A stretch of DNA of 64,000 bases from Janthinobacterium sp. BJB426 (GCF_002735705.1 NZ_PDZL01000011.1:124001-188000), one strand, 5' to 3'. Counted from the first letter of the stretch, positions 1 through 8,648 are shown. Numbers and translations are program-made. Notes: generated by a model not told the origin, from the letters alone.

Positions 1-1
1 G

Positions 2-1444
2 CTGGTCGAGCGCCTTGACGCTGGCGTACGCGCCCCGTCGTTCAGCATCAACCGTACCGGCTCGGACATCGGCGTGCGTTTCGCTGGTGTGCCGCTGGGC
101 CACGAATTTACCTCGCTGGTGCTGGCGCTGCTGCAAGTGGGCGGCCACACCATCAAGTTCGACGATGCCGTGATCGAGCAGATCCGCAACCTCGACGGCG
201 ATTACGAATTTGAAACGTTTATTTCGCTCTCCTGCCATAACTGCCCGGAAGTGGTGCAGGCCTTGAATGCCATGGCCGTGATCAACCCGCGCATCAAGGT
301 CACCACCATCGATGGCGGCGTGTTCCCGAAAGAAGTGGAAGAACGCCAGATCATGGCCGTGCCGATGATGTTCCTCAATGGCGAACACTTTGGCCAGGGA
401 CGCACGAATGTCGAGGAAATCCTCGCCAAGCTCGACACCAACGCCGGCGCTCGCCAGGCCGAAGCGTTGAACAAGAAAGACGTGTTTGACGTGCTGATCG
501 TCGGCGGCGGCCCAGCCGGCGCGGCAGCGGCCATCTACGCGGCCCGCAAAGGCATCAAGACGGGCGTCCTGGCCGAGCGTTTCGGCGGCCAGGTGCTCGA
601 CACCCTTGCCATCGAGAATTTTATTTCCGTCAAGGAAACGGATGGTCCGAAGTTCGCCATGGCGCTGGAACAGCACGTCAAGGAATACGAAGTCGACATC
701 ATGAACACCCAGCGCGCCGCGAAATTGACGCCGGGCAAGTTGGTGCAGATTGAAACGGCGAATGGCGCCATCTTGAAAGCCAAGACCGTCATCCTGGCCA
801 CCGGTGCCCGCTGGCGCGAAATCAACGTGCCGGGCGAGAAGGAATACCGCAACCACGGTGTTGCCTACTGCCCGCACTGCGATGGTCCTTTGTTCAAGGG
901 CAAGCGCGTGGCCGTGATCGGCGGCGGCAACTCGGGGGTGGAAGCGGCGATCGACCTGGCCGGTCTCGTGAAACACGTGACCCTGATCGAGTTCGGCGCG
1001 GAACTGCGTGCCGATGCGGTGCTGCAACGCAAGCTGCACAGCCTGCCCAACGTGACGGTGATTACGTCGGCGCAAACGACCGAAATCCACGGCGACGGCA
1101 AGATCGTCAATGGCTTGAGCTACACGGACCGGGTCAGCGGCGAGTCGAAGAAGGTCGAGCTGGAAGGCGTCTTCGTGCAAATCGGCCTGGTGCCGAACAC
1201 GGAATGGCTCAAAGGCACGGTAGCGTTGTCGCGCCACGGCGAAATCGAAGTGGATGCCCGCGGCCAGACCTCGATCCCCGGCGTGTTTGCGGCCGGCGAC
1301 GTCACCACGGTGCCATACAAGCAGATCATCATCGCCACCGGCGAAGGTGCGAAGGCAGCCCTGTCCGCCTTTGACCATCTGATCCGCTCGGACGACGACG
1401 AAGTGGTGGAAGAGTCGGCAGCGAAAGAAGCGTTGACGGCATAA
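2..1444 (+). CDS. ahpF: Alkyl hydroperoxide reductase subunit F (5' end outside window)
   Basis: Flavoprotein NADH:peroxiredoxin reductase that passes electrons to AhpC to reduce peroxides in the cytoplasm. The reading frame is open from base 2, so the gene starts before the window; about 480 codons are present of the usual ~520. Visible in order: a thioredoxin-fold N-terminal domain with redox pair C-H-N-C (bases ~232-243), an FAD-binding [10 protein letters not shown] loop (~500-530), the second redox pair CPHC followed by DGP (~868-885), the NAD-binding [10 protein letters not shown] loop (~920-950) and a C-terminal FAD motif, VFAAGDVT. The GTG at 74 is an internal codon, not the start. 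A strong terminator follows at 1461. ahpC is expected just upstream, outside the window (inference). Confidence 0.96.
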   Translation: MVERLDAGVRAPSFSINRTGSDIGVRFAGVPLGHEFTSLVLALLQVGGHTIKFDDAVIEQIRNLDGDYEFETFISLSCHNCPEVVQALNAMAVINPRIKVTTIDGGVFPKEVEERQIMAVPMMFLNGEHFGQGRTNVEEILAKLDTNAGARQAEALNKKDVFDVLIVGGGPAGAAAAIYAARKGIKTGVLAERFGGQVLDTLAIENFISVKETDGPKFAMALEQHVKEYEVDIMNTQRAAKLTPGKLVQIETANGAILKAKTVILATGARWREINVPGEKEYRNHGVAYCPHCDGPLFKGKRVAVIGGGNSGVEAAIDLAGLVKHVTLIEFGAELRADAVLQRKLHSLPNVTVITSAQTTEIHGDGKIVNGLSYTDRVSGESKKVELEGVFVQIGLVPNTEWLKGTVALSRHGEIEVDARGQTSIPGVFAAGDVTTVPYKQIIIATGEGAKAALSAFDHLIRSDDDEVVEESAAKEALTA

Positions 1445-1460
1445 GTATTGAGTTGTATCA

Positions 1461-1499
1461 AAAAACCGGAACGGTCGCGAGGCCCTTCCGGTTTTTTTT
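1461..1499. terminator. Bidirectional rho-independent terminator between ahpF and the TonB receptor
   Basis: AAACCGGAA ... TTCCGGTTT stem with an A-run on the left and an 8-T run on the right, so it can end transcripts from both convergent genes. Confidence 0.85.
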
Positions 1500-1510
1500 C
1501 GCCTGGCGCC

Positions 1511-3976
1511 TTACATCTTGAATGCCAGCCCCACGCGCACGTTGCGCCCTTCGCCGTAGTACGAGGAGTTCGAATTGACCTGGTATTGCTTGTCGAACAG
1601 GTTATTCACATTCACGGACACGCTGACGGTTTTGCTGAACGCGTATTGCAGCATGGCATCGGCCAGCACATAGCTGCCCTGGCGGATGATGGGGTCGCCC
1701 GGCAAGGCCAGGTAGGACATGTCGGAGCGCGTATGGTTTTGCCAGCGCACGCCGCCGCCCACGTTCAGGCCGCCCGCGCCGGCGCCGCCCAGCTCTGGCA
1801 AGCGATAGCTGGTGAAGACTTTGAAGGTGTTTTGCGGCACTTCCGTATTGAGTTGCTTGCCGTCGGAATCGGCGCTCATGTTGCGCGCAAAGCCGGCCAT
1901 GCCTTGCCAGTTGGTGGCCAGCTGGCCCGCCACTTCCAGTTCCAGGCCGCGGCTGGTCGTGCCCGTGGCGGCGCGGTAGGCTTGCGAACCGTCCGGCGCA
2001 AAGGCGCCGGGGATCGACACGGCAAAATTGTCTTGCTTGGTTTTGTACAGGGCGGCCGTGACGTTGAGGCGGTTGTCCAGCAGTGCGCCTTTCACGCCCG
2101 CTTCGTAGCTGTTGCCCAGCAGGGGATCGAGGTAGCTGCCATCGGCGCCCTTGTTGTTTTGCGGCTGGAAGATATTCGTGTAGCTGCCATACACGGACCA
2201 GTCGCGGCTGACGTCGTAGACGATGCCGGCGTAGGGCGTGAATTCGCCCGTTTCCTGGCGGCTGCTACGGTCCGTGACCTTGCTGTCGTACGGCGTTTCC
2301 GATTGCGCACGCTTCCAGCTGGTGACGCGCGAACCGAGCACCAGCGCCAGGCTGTCGGTCGCCTTGATGCGCGCCGTGGCGTAGACGCTGTTGGTGCGCT
2401 CGGTGGAATGGATGTTGCTGTTGGGCGGATTGTCCGGTTTCACGGGCGTATTGCCATCCCAGGTGAAAATATTCTCGATGACCTTGCTCCAGCCGGGGAA
2501 GGACCAGCGGCCGTGGCCTTGCGTGTCGTTGCGCGTGCGCGAACTGGTGGCGCCCAGCACCAGTTCATGGCGGCGGCCGAACAGGTCGACGGGGCCATTC
2601 GCATAGATGTCCAGCGTATCTTGCACAGGTTCGCCTGCCCACAGGGCCGACCACAGCCCCACGCCTGTGCCGGTGACCTTGTCGATGCCGAATTCATCGG
2701 TCCAACCCGGCACTTCCGTGTAGTCGCTGCTGTCGCGCGTCAGCGTGGCCTTGGCGCGCCAGCCGTTGCCGAACTGGTGTTCCAGGCTGGCAAAGTAACT
2801 GCGGTTTTCGCGGTCGGTGGACGCCCAGCGCGCGCCCGAGGAATCGGAGCGGCGCCAGTGCGTGCGCGTGCCGTCCGTGTAAAAGAAGGGGCGGCCCGAG
2901 CGACCGACGCCTGTGGCGTTGTAGTCTTGCCAGGCAAAGCCGAGGGTGGCCAGCGTATTCGGCGCCAGGTCCGCCTCGACGATGCCATAGAGCACTTTGC
3001 GCTTTTCCTTTTCATAGTCGACTTGCGACTGGTTTTCCTGCACGGCCGCCACCAGACGCGCGCGCACCGTGCGTGCCTCGTTGACAGGGCCGGCAATATC
3101 GGCTTCGCCGCGGCGGTAATCCCAGGTGCCGCCCGTCAGCTTGAGGCTCGCTTGCGGCGTGGCCGTGGGACGCTTGCGTACCAGGTTGATGGTGGCGCCT
3201 GGCGTGCCGATGCCGTTCATCAGGCCGGTGGCGCCGCGCACCACTTCGGCGCGGTCATAGATCACCATGTCATTCGTCTGGAAGATGCCCACGTAATCCG
3301 TAAACAGCCGCGCCACCCCGTCGACCTGCATGTTTTGCACGCTGGCGCCGCGCGCAAAGAAGCCGTTGGTATCGCTGCCGGACGGACCGTATTGCACGAA
3401 GGTCAGGCCCGTGGTGCGCTTGACGAGGTCTTCCTGCTGCACGATGTTTTGCTCGTCCATCTGCTGGCGCGTGACGACGCTGACGGACTGTGGCGTTTCG
3501 CGGATCGACAGGGGCAAGCGCGTGGCCGTCTGCATCGACGCCGTGGTGTAAGAGGCGCTGCCTTCCGTGGTGCCGTCACGTTCCTGCGCCGCGCTGACGG
3601 TGACGGGCGCCATGGTCTTTTCCGGTGCGGCAATGCTCCCCACGCGGATGATCACGTCGTTACCTTCCACTTGCGCCACCAGGCCCGTGCCGGCCAGCAA
3701 GCGTTCGAGCGCCTGGCGCGGGGACAATTGCCCGCTGACTGCGGGTGCCTGCTTGCCGGCCACCAGGTCAGGGTGCACCATCAGTTGCAATCCCGCCTGG
3801 CGCGCCAGGGTATTCAAGGCCGTGCCCAGCGCCTGCGCCGGCACGGCCACCGTGACGACGGATTCCGTGGTCAAGGCCTGGGCGTGCAGCGAGGGCGTGG
3901 CGCCGATGGCGGCCAGGGCGATGGCCAGGGTGAGGGGAGCGAGGTGGAACGGGGAAACGGTACGCGGGCAAGACAT
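1511..3976 (-). CDS. TonB-dependent siderophore receptor with N-terminal STN signalling domain (FpvA/FoxA type)
   Basis: Outer-membrane transducer for a ferric siderophore that also signals to FecR. The chosen start (821 residues) has GGAGAAG about 9 bases upstream; the frame stays open ~109 codons further but has no better site. Residues 1-34 look like a signal peptide ending AQA. Residues ~36-115 match an STN domain (PAQALGTALNTLARQAGLQL). A plug follows (RETPQSVSVVTRQQM), then the beta-barrel ending RNVRVGLAFKM. STN-containing receptors are typically the surface partner of a FecI/FecR pair, and exactly that pair lies directly upstream (93-base gap) on the same strand. The ligand cannot be read from sequence; the SVVTRQQM plug and the C-terminus resemble hydroxamate or pyoverdine-type receptors. 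Confidence 0.92.
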   Translation of the reverse strand: MSCPRTVSPFHLAPLTLAIALAAIGATPSLHAQALTTESVVTVAVPAQALGTALNTLARQAGLQLMVHPDLVAGKQAPAVSGQLSPRQALERLLAGTGLVAQVEGNDVIIRVGSIAAPEKTMAPVTVSAAQERDGTTEGSASYTTASMQTATRLPLSIRETPQSVSVVTRQQMDEQNIVQQEDLVKRTTGLTFVQYGPSGSDTNGFFARGASVQNMQVDGVARLFTDYVGIFQTNDMVIYDRAEVVRGATGLMNGIGTPGATINLVRKRPTATPQASLKLTGGTWDYRRGEADIAGPVNEARTVRARLVAAVQENQSQVDYEKEKRKVLYGIVEADLAPNTLATLGFAWQDYNATGVGRSGRPFFYTDGTRTHWRRSDSSGARWASTDRENRSYFASLEHQFGNGWRAKATLTRDSSDYTEVPGWTDEFGIDKVTGTGVGLWSALWAGEPVQDTLDIYANGPVDLFGRRHELVLGATSSRTRNDTQGHGRWSFPGWSKVIENIFTWDGNTPVKPDNPPNSNIHSTERTNSVYATARIKATDSLALVLGSRVTSWKRAQSETPYDSKVTDRSSRQETGEFTPYAGIVYDVSRDWSVYGSYTNIFQPQNNKGADGSYLDPLLGNSYEAGVKGALLDNRLNVTAALYKTKQDNFAVSIPGAFAPDGSQAYRAATGTTSRGLELEVAGQLATNWQGMAGFARNMSADSDGKQLNTEVPQNTFKVFTSYRLPELGGAGAGGLNVGGGVRWQNHTRSDMSYLALPGDPIIRQGSYVLADAMLQYAFSKTVSVSVNVNNLFDKQYQVNSNSSYYGEGRNVRVGLAFKM

Positions 3977-4068
3977 CGGGGCTCTTCTCCAAAAGTAAAC
4001 ATAAATACGAATCATTACCAATGAAGACGCACGAGCTGCCAAACAGTTGAGGTCAATCGCAAAAAAAT

Positions 4069-5091
4069 TTACGGCGCGGCCGTGATGACGGTGCTGCCGC
4101 CTTCTTCGTGCAGGCGCAGGGGCAGCACTTGCGGCAGGGCGCGGCGGAAGGATGCCACTTCGCGCAGTTTGAAACTGCCGTTCAGGCGCAGTTCGCCCAC
4201 GGCCGCATCGCCCAGGCGCAAGTGCGTCGGGCCGTAGCGTTCGAACTCGGCCAGGGCTACACGCAGTGGCGTGTTGTTGAAATGCGCACGGCCTTCGCGC
4301 CACAGCAGGGCATCCTCGGGCGTGGCATTCGTCAACGCTCCCAGCTTGCCCGCCGCATCGCTACGCACGGCCTGGCCCGCCGTCAGCACCAGCGGTGCGC
4401 CGTTGCCCGCCACGCGCACGATGCCATGTTCCACTTGCACATTGGCGCCATCGCCGTACAGGCCACTATGCGTATGGCGCACGCTAAAGCGCGTGCCCAG
4501 TACGGTGACGCGCACGGGGCCGGCCAGCACCTCGAACGGGCGGGTCTTGTCGGGCGCGACCGTCAACAGGGCCTGGCCTTCCGGCAGGCGCACTTCGCGG
4601 CGCTGGCGGTACAGGGTGACGTCGGCGCGCGTGGCTGTGTCCAGGCGCAAGGTACTGCCGTCGGGCAATTCCACGGTCAATTGTTCGCCGCGCGCGCTGG
4701 CAAAGCTGGCGCTGTAGACGGGCTGATGCAGCCAGTATTGCCAGCCCGCCAGCACGGCGCAAACGACGGCGGCGCCAGCCAGGCGCATGGGCTGGCACAG
4801 TTGCATCAGCCAGGCAAGGCGGGGCGGCGATGGCGCCGCCTTGCTGGCGGGTACGGGACGCAGGCGGGCGATGGTGGTGTTCGGCAATGCGTCGAGGCCA
4901 TCCCATGCGCGGGCCAGTTGCGCGTAGGCAGCTGCATGCGCCGCGCTGGCGGCCAGCCATTGCTGGAAGGCCGCTTCCTCGCGATCATCGAGGCCATCCT
5001 GGCGGCGCACCAGCCAGTCGGCGGCCTGCACGTCCAGCGCGGGCTGTTGCGCGAGGAAGGCGGCGCTGTCGTGGCGATCCGATGGTCTCAT
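4069..5091 (-). CDS. fecR: FecR-family transmembrane sigma-factor regulator
   Basis: 340 residues. The N-terminal DUF4880-type region (WLVRRQDGLDDREEAAFQQW) is cytoplasmic and contacts the sigma factor. One membrane segment lies near residues 95-115 (LAGAAVVCAVLAGWQYW). The periplasmic FecR domain follows (LPDGSTLRLDTATRADV, GTRFSVR). The last ~80 residues (FNNTPLRVALAEFERYG) look like a small STN-like domain of the kind that meets the receptor's signalling domain. Its ATG overlaps the sigma-factor stop codon (5088-5091), which indicates translational coupling. Family role: transmits the occupied-receptor signal across the inner membrane and activates or releases the sigma factor. Confidence 0.93.
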   Translation of the reverse strand: MRPSDRHDSAAFLAQQPALDVQAADWLVRRQDGLDDREEAAFQQWLAASAAHAAAYAQLARAWDGLDALPNTTIARLRPVPASKAAPSPPRLAWLMQLCQPMRLAGAAVVCAVLAGWQYWLHQPVYSASFASARGEQLTVELPDGSTLRLDTATRADVTLYRQRREVRLPEGQALLTVAPDKTRPFEVLAGPVRVTVLGTRFSVRHTHSGLYGDGANVQVEHGIVRVAGNGAPLVLTAGQAVRSDAAGKLGALTNATPEDALLWREGRAHFNNTPLRVALAEFERYGPTHLRLGDAAVGELRLNGSFKLREVASFRRALPQVLPLRLHEEGGSTVITAAP

Positions 5092-5630
5092 GGCTGCGTC
5101 TCCTGCATGCGCTCTTCCACGGCCTTGCAGGCGAGCACGCCGCGCATGATGTGCTGCGCCACCATATTGCGCGAAATGCCCATCTGGTCCGCCACTTGCT
5201 GGTGCGACAGGCCATCGAAACGGTTCAGGATGAATGCTTCGCGGCAGCGCGGTGGCAAGGCTTCGATGGCGCGGGCGATGGCCGTGGCATATTCCTCATA
5301 GGCATAGATTTCTTCCGGCTGCGCATGCGCGGGCGCGCAAGGCTGCTGCGTTTCCAGCAAGATGTCGAGCTCGTCATGGTCGCGCACGGCGCGGCGGCGG
5401 TGGCCATCGATCAGCAGGCGGCGCGCCGTCTGGTGCAGCAGGGCGCGTGGCTCGGCGATGGCTTGCCCCGCGCGCTGCATGCTGAGGAAGCGGACATAAC
5501 TTTCCTGTACCACGTCAGCGGCGGCCGCCCGATCCTTCAGGCTGCGCAGGCAAAAATTCAGCAGTTCTCGGTAATAACGTGCAACCACGGGAGACAGTCG
5601 GCAGGAAGGGCAGGACGGCGTTGCTAACAT
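5088..5630 (-). CDS. fecI: FecI-type ECF RNA polymerase sigma factor
   Basis: 180 residues from the chosen ATG. Sigma region 2 is seen in NFCLRSLKDRAAAADVVQE and region 4 in CREAFILNRFDGLSHQQVAD followed by a helix-turn-helix. It would direct RNA polymerase to the downstream siderophore-receptor gene. The start is uncertain: ATG at 5630 lies just downstream of the Fur box, has no strong Shine-Dalgarno and begins MLATPSCPSC; an in-frame ATG at 5654 lies inside the Fur box. First gene of the fecI-fecR-receptor cassette; expression is probably repressed by Fur-iron. Confidence 0.92.
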   Translation of the reverse strand: MLATPSCPSCRLSPVVARYYRELLNFCLRSLKDRAAAADVVQESYVRFLSMQRAGQAIAEPRALLHQTARRLLIDGHRRRAVRDHDELDILLETQQPCAPAHAQPEEIYAYEEYATAIARAIEALPPRCREAFILNRFDGLSHQQVADQMGISRNMVAQHIMRGVLACKAVEERMQETQP

Positions 5631-5639
5631 GCCGTAAAT

Positions 5640-5658
5640 GATAACGATTCTCATTGTA
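5640..5658 (-). promoter_or_regulatory. Fur box upstream of fecI
   Basis: GATAACGATTCTCATTGTA matches the 19-bp consensus GATAATGATAATCATTATC at most positions. It lies immediately before the sigma-factor start, the position expected for iron repression of a fecI-type cassette. Confidence 0.8.
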
Positions 5659-5718
5659 GCAGTGCCCCAACGCCGCTGTCGATGCCGCGCTTCCGTGCTG
5701 TGGTGTTTATGCTGAAGC

Positions 5719-6057
5719 TCAGCTGCCCGCGTACTGCGGATTGGCGGCCACATACACCTGGATACCGTCGACGGCCATGTCCTTCGGCGCGATGTCGCTC
5801 AGGGCGAAGACGGTCTTGTTGCTGAAAGTTTGCACGTGCCACGTAAAACGCTGGCCGGCGCGCGCGATGGTGACGGTTTCGCCGCGCGTGACGTTGATGT
5901 GGCGCGTGTCGGGCTGCAGTTCGATGCTGCGCTGGGCGGCGGCGTGCGGGGCGCTGCTGCCGTAGTCGGCGGCCGTGCCCGTGGGGCCGGCAGCGATGGC
6001 GGAGGTGGCAAAGGCGGCGCACAGGATGGCCAGGGTGCGGCGGTGGGTGTTCAACAT
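5719..6057 (-). CDS. CzcE-like periplasmic heavy-metal-binding protein
   Basis: 112 residues. The start is set by GGAGAT 6 bases before the ATG; open codons upstream lack a ribosome site. Residues 1-23 form a signal peptide (LAILCAAFATSAIAA). The mature part has the CzcE-family pattern: TRHINVTRGETVTI, RFTWHV, FALSDIAP, and a C-terminal VYVAANPQYAGS. CzcE of Cupriavidus binds copper in the periplasm as part of cobalt-zinc-cadmium resistance; a full czc cluster is absent here, so a metal-buffering role is inference. It sits between the iron-signalling cassette and an ABC exporter on the same strand, but a 135-base gap separates it from the exporter. Confidence 0.75.
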   Translation of the reverse strand: MLNTHRRTLAILCAAFATSAIAAGPTGTAADYGSSAPHAAAQRSIELQPDTRHINVTRGETVTIARAGQRFTWHVQTFSNKTVFALSDIAPKDMAVDGIQVYVAANPQYAGS

Positions 6058-6192
6058 GCTGATCTCCAAGAATAGGCTGGACGCGGTGAATAACCGCGCC
6101 GTTTTATGGTGGTGGCTGCACCGGGATCGCCGGTTTTTGCAACACGGCATCGTAAGCTGTCCTTGGTCGATCTGCAAAGCTGTATTTTCTGT

Positions 6193-6819
6193 CTATATTT
6201 CCACCGTCGCCGCCAGCGGTACGTCCGGCGTCAGGTGGCTGGTCAGCACGATGCACTGGCGCGCCAGGCGGGATGGCTCGGCTAAGCGCTGGCGCAAGTA
6301 CGCCATGGCGGAGGCATCGAGGCCATTGAACGGTTCATCGATCAGCAGCAGGCGCACGGGCAAGGCCAGTGCCAGCGCCAGTTGCAGTTTTTTATGCTGG
6401 CCCAAGGACAGGGCGGTGATGCTCTGCTGCAAGGTGGACGTCAGGGCAAACGCGCTCAACTCGTCGTTCAGCAGGGACTGGTCGCAGCCCGGATACAGGG
6501 CCAGGTGCAGGTCGAGAAACTCGTGCACTTGCAGCCAGGGCAGGGCGGGTAGGTCGCCGCCGCAATAGAAAGCTTGCGCGCGGTAGGCCAGCGGCATGCA
6601 GTCGCTGTCGATATCGTCCAGGCGGATGGCGCCGCGCGCGGGCAGCAGGGCGCCGCCCGCCAGCTTCAGCAAGGTCGTCTTGCCGGCCCCGTTCGCGCCG
6701 CGCAGCCAGTTGATGCCGGGGCCGCATTGCAGATTGAATCCCTGGAACACGCTGTGCGTGGGAAAGTGAAAATCAAGGTGCTCGATGTGCAGCACGGGAG
6801 AAGACAGCTTCAATTCCAT
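6193..6819 (-). CDS. ABC transporter ATP-binding protein
   Basis: 208 residues. Walker A is GANGAGKT (~residues 40-47). The ABC signature is degenerate (LSLGQ instead of LSGGQ). Walker B is LLLIDEP and a switch-like TSH follows. It is short for the family and has no membrane segments, so it acts as the cytoplasmic motor of the permease encoded just upstream; its ATG overlaps the permease stop (6810-6819), indicating a two-gene operon. The substrate is unknown. Length and layout resemble small exporters such as the CcmA or antibiotic-export types, but nothing around it supports either. Confidence 0.88.
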   Translation of the reverse strand: MELKLSSPVLHIEHLDFHFPTHSVFQGFNLQCGPGINWLRGANGAGKTTLLKLAGGALLPARGAIRLDDIDSDCMPLAYRAQAFYCGGDLPALPWLQVHEFLDLHLALYPGCDQSLLNDELSAFALTSTLQQSITALSLGQHKKLQLALALALPVRLLLIDEPFNGLDASAMAYLRQRLAEPSRLARQCIVLTSHLTPDVPLAATVEI

Positions 6820-7913
6820 AATTCGCTTCCGATGGCGCTCAAGGCAAGGATGGACAGGACGACGAGGACGACCCGCCCGCGCGCCGTCAGGCGGGGGAGG
6901 CCGACGATGGCCAGCAGGGCGGCGCTGGCAGTGAGGGCATACACGCTGGTCACGCGCTGCTGCAGGACTGCCGGATCGATGACGTACAGCAAGAAAGCAC
7001 CCGCCAGCAGCACGGCAAACGCCGGCAGCAGACTGGCCGCGCAGGCCAGGCGCGTCAAGCCCGTGCTGGCCAGGGGCCAGGCGTCCAAGGTGGGACGCAG
7101 CACGGCGATCTGCTCGCGCACGGCCTTGTCGCCCCGGTCCGTCAGAATGACCAGGCTGGCGCTGGCCAGCAAGCCAAGCAGCGGCGCGGGCACGAGCGGT
7201 GTGCGCAGCAGCCAGGCCAGCATGCTGGCGCCAGCCGTGGCCAGCAGCACGCTTTGCTGCAGGCCGATCACATTTTCGTTGCGCCAGAACGGCAGCCAGA
7301 ACAGCTGGCGCCACAGGAATACGCTGCGCCAGCGGTGGCGTTGCGGCACGTAGGTCGTCATCGTGGGCGGGCGCGCTCCTTGTGCGGGGCGGGGTGCGCG
7401 CAGGCGCAGCGCGATGATGCCGCTCGTCAATATCCACGCCAGCAGCCAGATGATGAGGGTGGCGGCCATGCCGGGCGCGACGATAGTGCGCAGCCAGGGC
7501 GGCGACTGTATCAGCCAGATGGCGGCCGAGACGGCATAGGCGAGGCCCAGCGGCAGCATCAGCAGGCCGGCCACGGCGATGTCGGCCTGCCAGCGCAGGC
7601 GCGGCGGCAAGGGCAGTTGGCGCAGCCAGGCGGCGGTACTGGCCGGCAACAATCGCTTGCGCAGCAGCCACGCGGGCAGGCACGTGAGCAAGGCTTGCGC
7701 GGCCAGCAGGCTCAAAGCGGCGGGCCAGGGCAGTGTCATGGCGAGAAAGCCGGGCAGGGCGATGACGCTGAGCAGACCCAGCAGGACGGGACCGGCCAGG
7801 AACACGAGAATTTCCATGGAACTGGCCAGGCTGGCGGCAAATTGCAGCAAAGCATGATGGGCCAGGCGCAGTCGCAGGGCGAGGTAGGGGTGAATACTAC
7901 GGGGCAAGCGCAT
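6810..7913 (-). CDS. ABC transporter membrane permease, substrate unknown
   Basis: 367 residues, very rich in Leu and Ala, with about eight hydrophobic segments (for example VFLAGPVLLGLLSVIALPGF near residue 40 and LMLPLGLAYAVSAAIWLI near 120). No periplasmic domain or enzyme motif is visible. It is translationally coupled to the downstream ATPase. I recognise no specific family. The start at 7913 is the longest convincing ATG; MEILVFLAG ~32 codons in is an alternative. Likely forms an inner-membrane exporter with the ATPase (inference). Confidence 0.75.
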   Translation of the reverse strand: MRLPRSIHPYLALRLRLAHHALLQFAASLASSMEILVFLAGPVLLGLLSVIALPGFLAMTLPWPAALSLLAAQALLTCLPAWLLRKRLLPASTAAWLRQLPLPPRLRWQADIAVAGLLMLPLGLAYAVSAAIWLIQSPPWLRTIVAPGMAATLIIWLLAWILTSGIIALRLRAPRPAQGARPPTMTTYVPQRHRWRSVFLWRQLFWLPFWRNENVIGLQQSVLLATAGASMLAWLLRTPLVPAPLLGLLASASLVILTDRGDKAVREQIAVLRPTLDAWPLASTGLTRLACAASLLPAFAVLLAGAFLLYVIDPAVLQQRVTSVYALTASAALLAIVGLPRLTARGRVVLVVLSILALSAIGSELWN

Positions 7914-7973
7914 GCGGGCAGGGGCGGAGTCAGGGTAGCGCTGATTCTAGAGCATTTGCTGTCCAGAAATGGG

Positions 7974-8008
7974 AAAAGCCCTTCGGTTCTGGGAACCAAA
8001 GGGCTTTT
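7974..8008 (-). terminator. Terminator of tRNA unit A
   Basis: AAAAGCCCTTCGGTTC / GAACCAAAGGGCTTTT hairpin (plus-strand reading) directly after the tRNA-Asp CCA on the minus strand, followed by T-rich sequence. Confidence 0.85.
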
Positions 8009-8015
8009 CTTTTAT

Positions 8016-8092
8016 TGGCGGAGCGGACGGGACTCGAACCCGCGACCCCCGACGTGACAGGCCGGTATTCTAACCAACTGAACTACCACTCC
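8016..8092 (-). tRNA. tRNA-Asp (GTC), copy A
   Basis: 77 nt including encoded CCA. Minus-strand acceptor arms GGAGTGG/CCGCTCC, anticodon stem CCGGC/GTCGG, loop CTGTCAC giving anticodon GTC, TPsiC arm with GGTTCGAGTCC. Confidence 0.97.
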
Positions 8093-8149
8093 AAGCTCGT
8101 ATGATCTGTGTTGCTGATCCATGAAGCACTGGATAATTTTCTGTTTTGG

Positions 8150-8225
8150 TGGTGGGTGCTGAGAGGCTCGAACTCCCGACCTACGCCTTGTAAGGGCGCC
8201 GCTCTACCAACTGAGCTAAGCACCC
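8150..8225 (-). tRNA. tRNA-Val (TAC), copy A, with genome-encoded CCACCA
   Basis: 76 nt to the first CCA. Acceptor GGGTGCT/AGCACCC, anticodon stem GCGCC/GGCGT, loop CTTACAA giving anticodon TAC (valine, GUA codons). Unlike copy B, the 3' end reads discriminator A, CCA, CCA, so the tandem CCA is in the DNA. Confidence 0.97.
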
Positions 8226-8277
8226 GCATACCCAGAAAACTATCCTGACGTTTGTCACCACGTCTGGAAGAGGCACC

Positions 8278-8307
8278 ATTATAGGGGGCGCTTTCCCCGT
8301 TGTGCAA
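8278..8307 (-). promoter_or_regulatory. Sigma-70 promoter of tRNA unit A
   Basis: Minus strand TTGCAC, 18-base GC-rich spacer, TATAAT, placed about 53 bases before tRNA-Val. The GC-rich stretch next to the -10 resembles a stringent discriminator. Confidence 0.75.
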
Positions 8308-8399
8308 CTATTCTTATGGGATAAAAGCATTTTTTTGCTGAAAAACGCAAAAATGTTCGGGCGAGGGGGGATAGGCGTGTTTTTGGCTTCTGAAATGGG

Positions 8400-8434
8400 A
8401 AAAGCCCTTCGGTTCTGGGAACCAAAGGGCTTTT
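8400..8434 (-). terminator. Terminator of tRNA unit B
   Basis: Same hairpin as at 7974-8008. It lies between the two tRNA units, so each unit is probably an independent transcript. Confidence 0.85.
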
Positions 8435-8441
8435 CTTTTAT

Positions 8442-8518
8442 TGGCGGAGCGGACGGGACTCGAACCCGCGACCCCCGACGTGACAGGCCGGTATTCTAAC
8501 CAACTGAACTACCACTCC
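8442..8518 (-). tRNA. tRNA-Asp (GTC), copy B
   Basis: 77 nt, identical in sequence to the copy at 8016-8092; anticodon GTC, CCA encoded. Confidence 0.97.
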
Positions 8519-8572
8519 AAGCTCGTATGATCTGTGTTGCTGATCCATGAAGCACTGGACAGTTTTCTGATT

Positions 8573-8648
8573 TGGTGGGTGCTGAGAGGCTCGAACTCCC
8601 GACCTACGCCTTGTAAGGGCGCCGCTCTACCAACTGAGCTAAGCACCC
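8573..8648 (-). tRNA. tRNA-Val (TAC), copy B
   Basis: 76 nt, the same tRNA body as copy A, with a single encoded CCA. Confidence 0.97.

Larger units (their letters stand above)
7966..8285. repeat. Tandem duplication, copy A (tRNA-Asp/tRNA-Val unit)
   Basis: About 320 bp, nearly identical to 8392-8712, offset 423-427 bases. Each copy contains terminator, tRNA-Asp, a ~57-base spacer, tRNA-Val and a promoter, all reading on the minus strand. Differences are a few substitutions and small indels, including the extra CCA at the tRNA-Val end of copy A. Confidence 0.9.

Noticed and set aside
1448..4024. Long open frame on the plus strand opposite the STN-type TonB receptor
   Set aside because: Its product is a low-complexity His/Arg/Ala string with no motif. 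It is the antisense of a clear receptor gene in GC-rich DNA.
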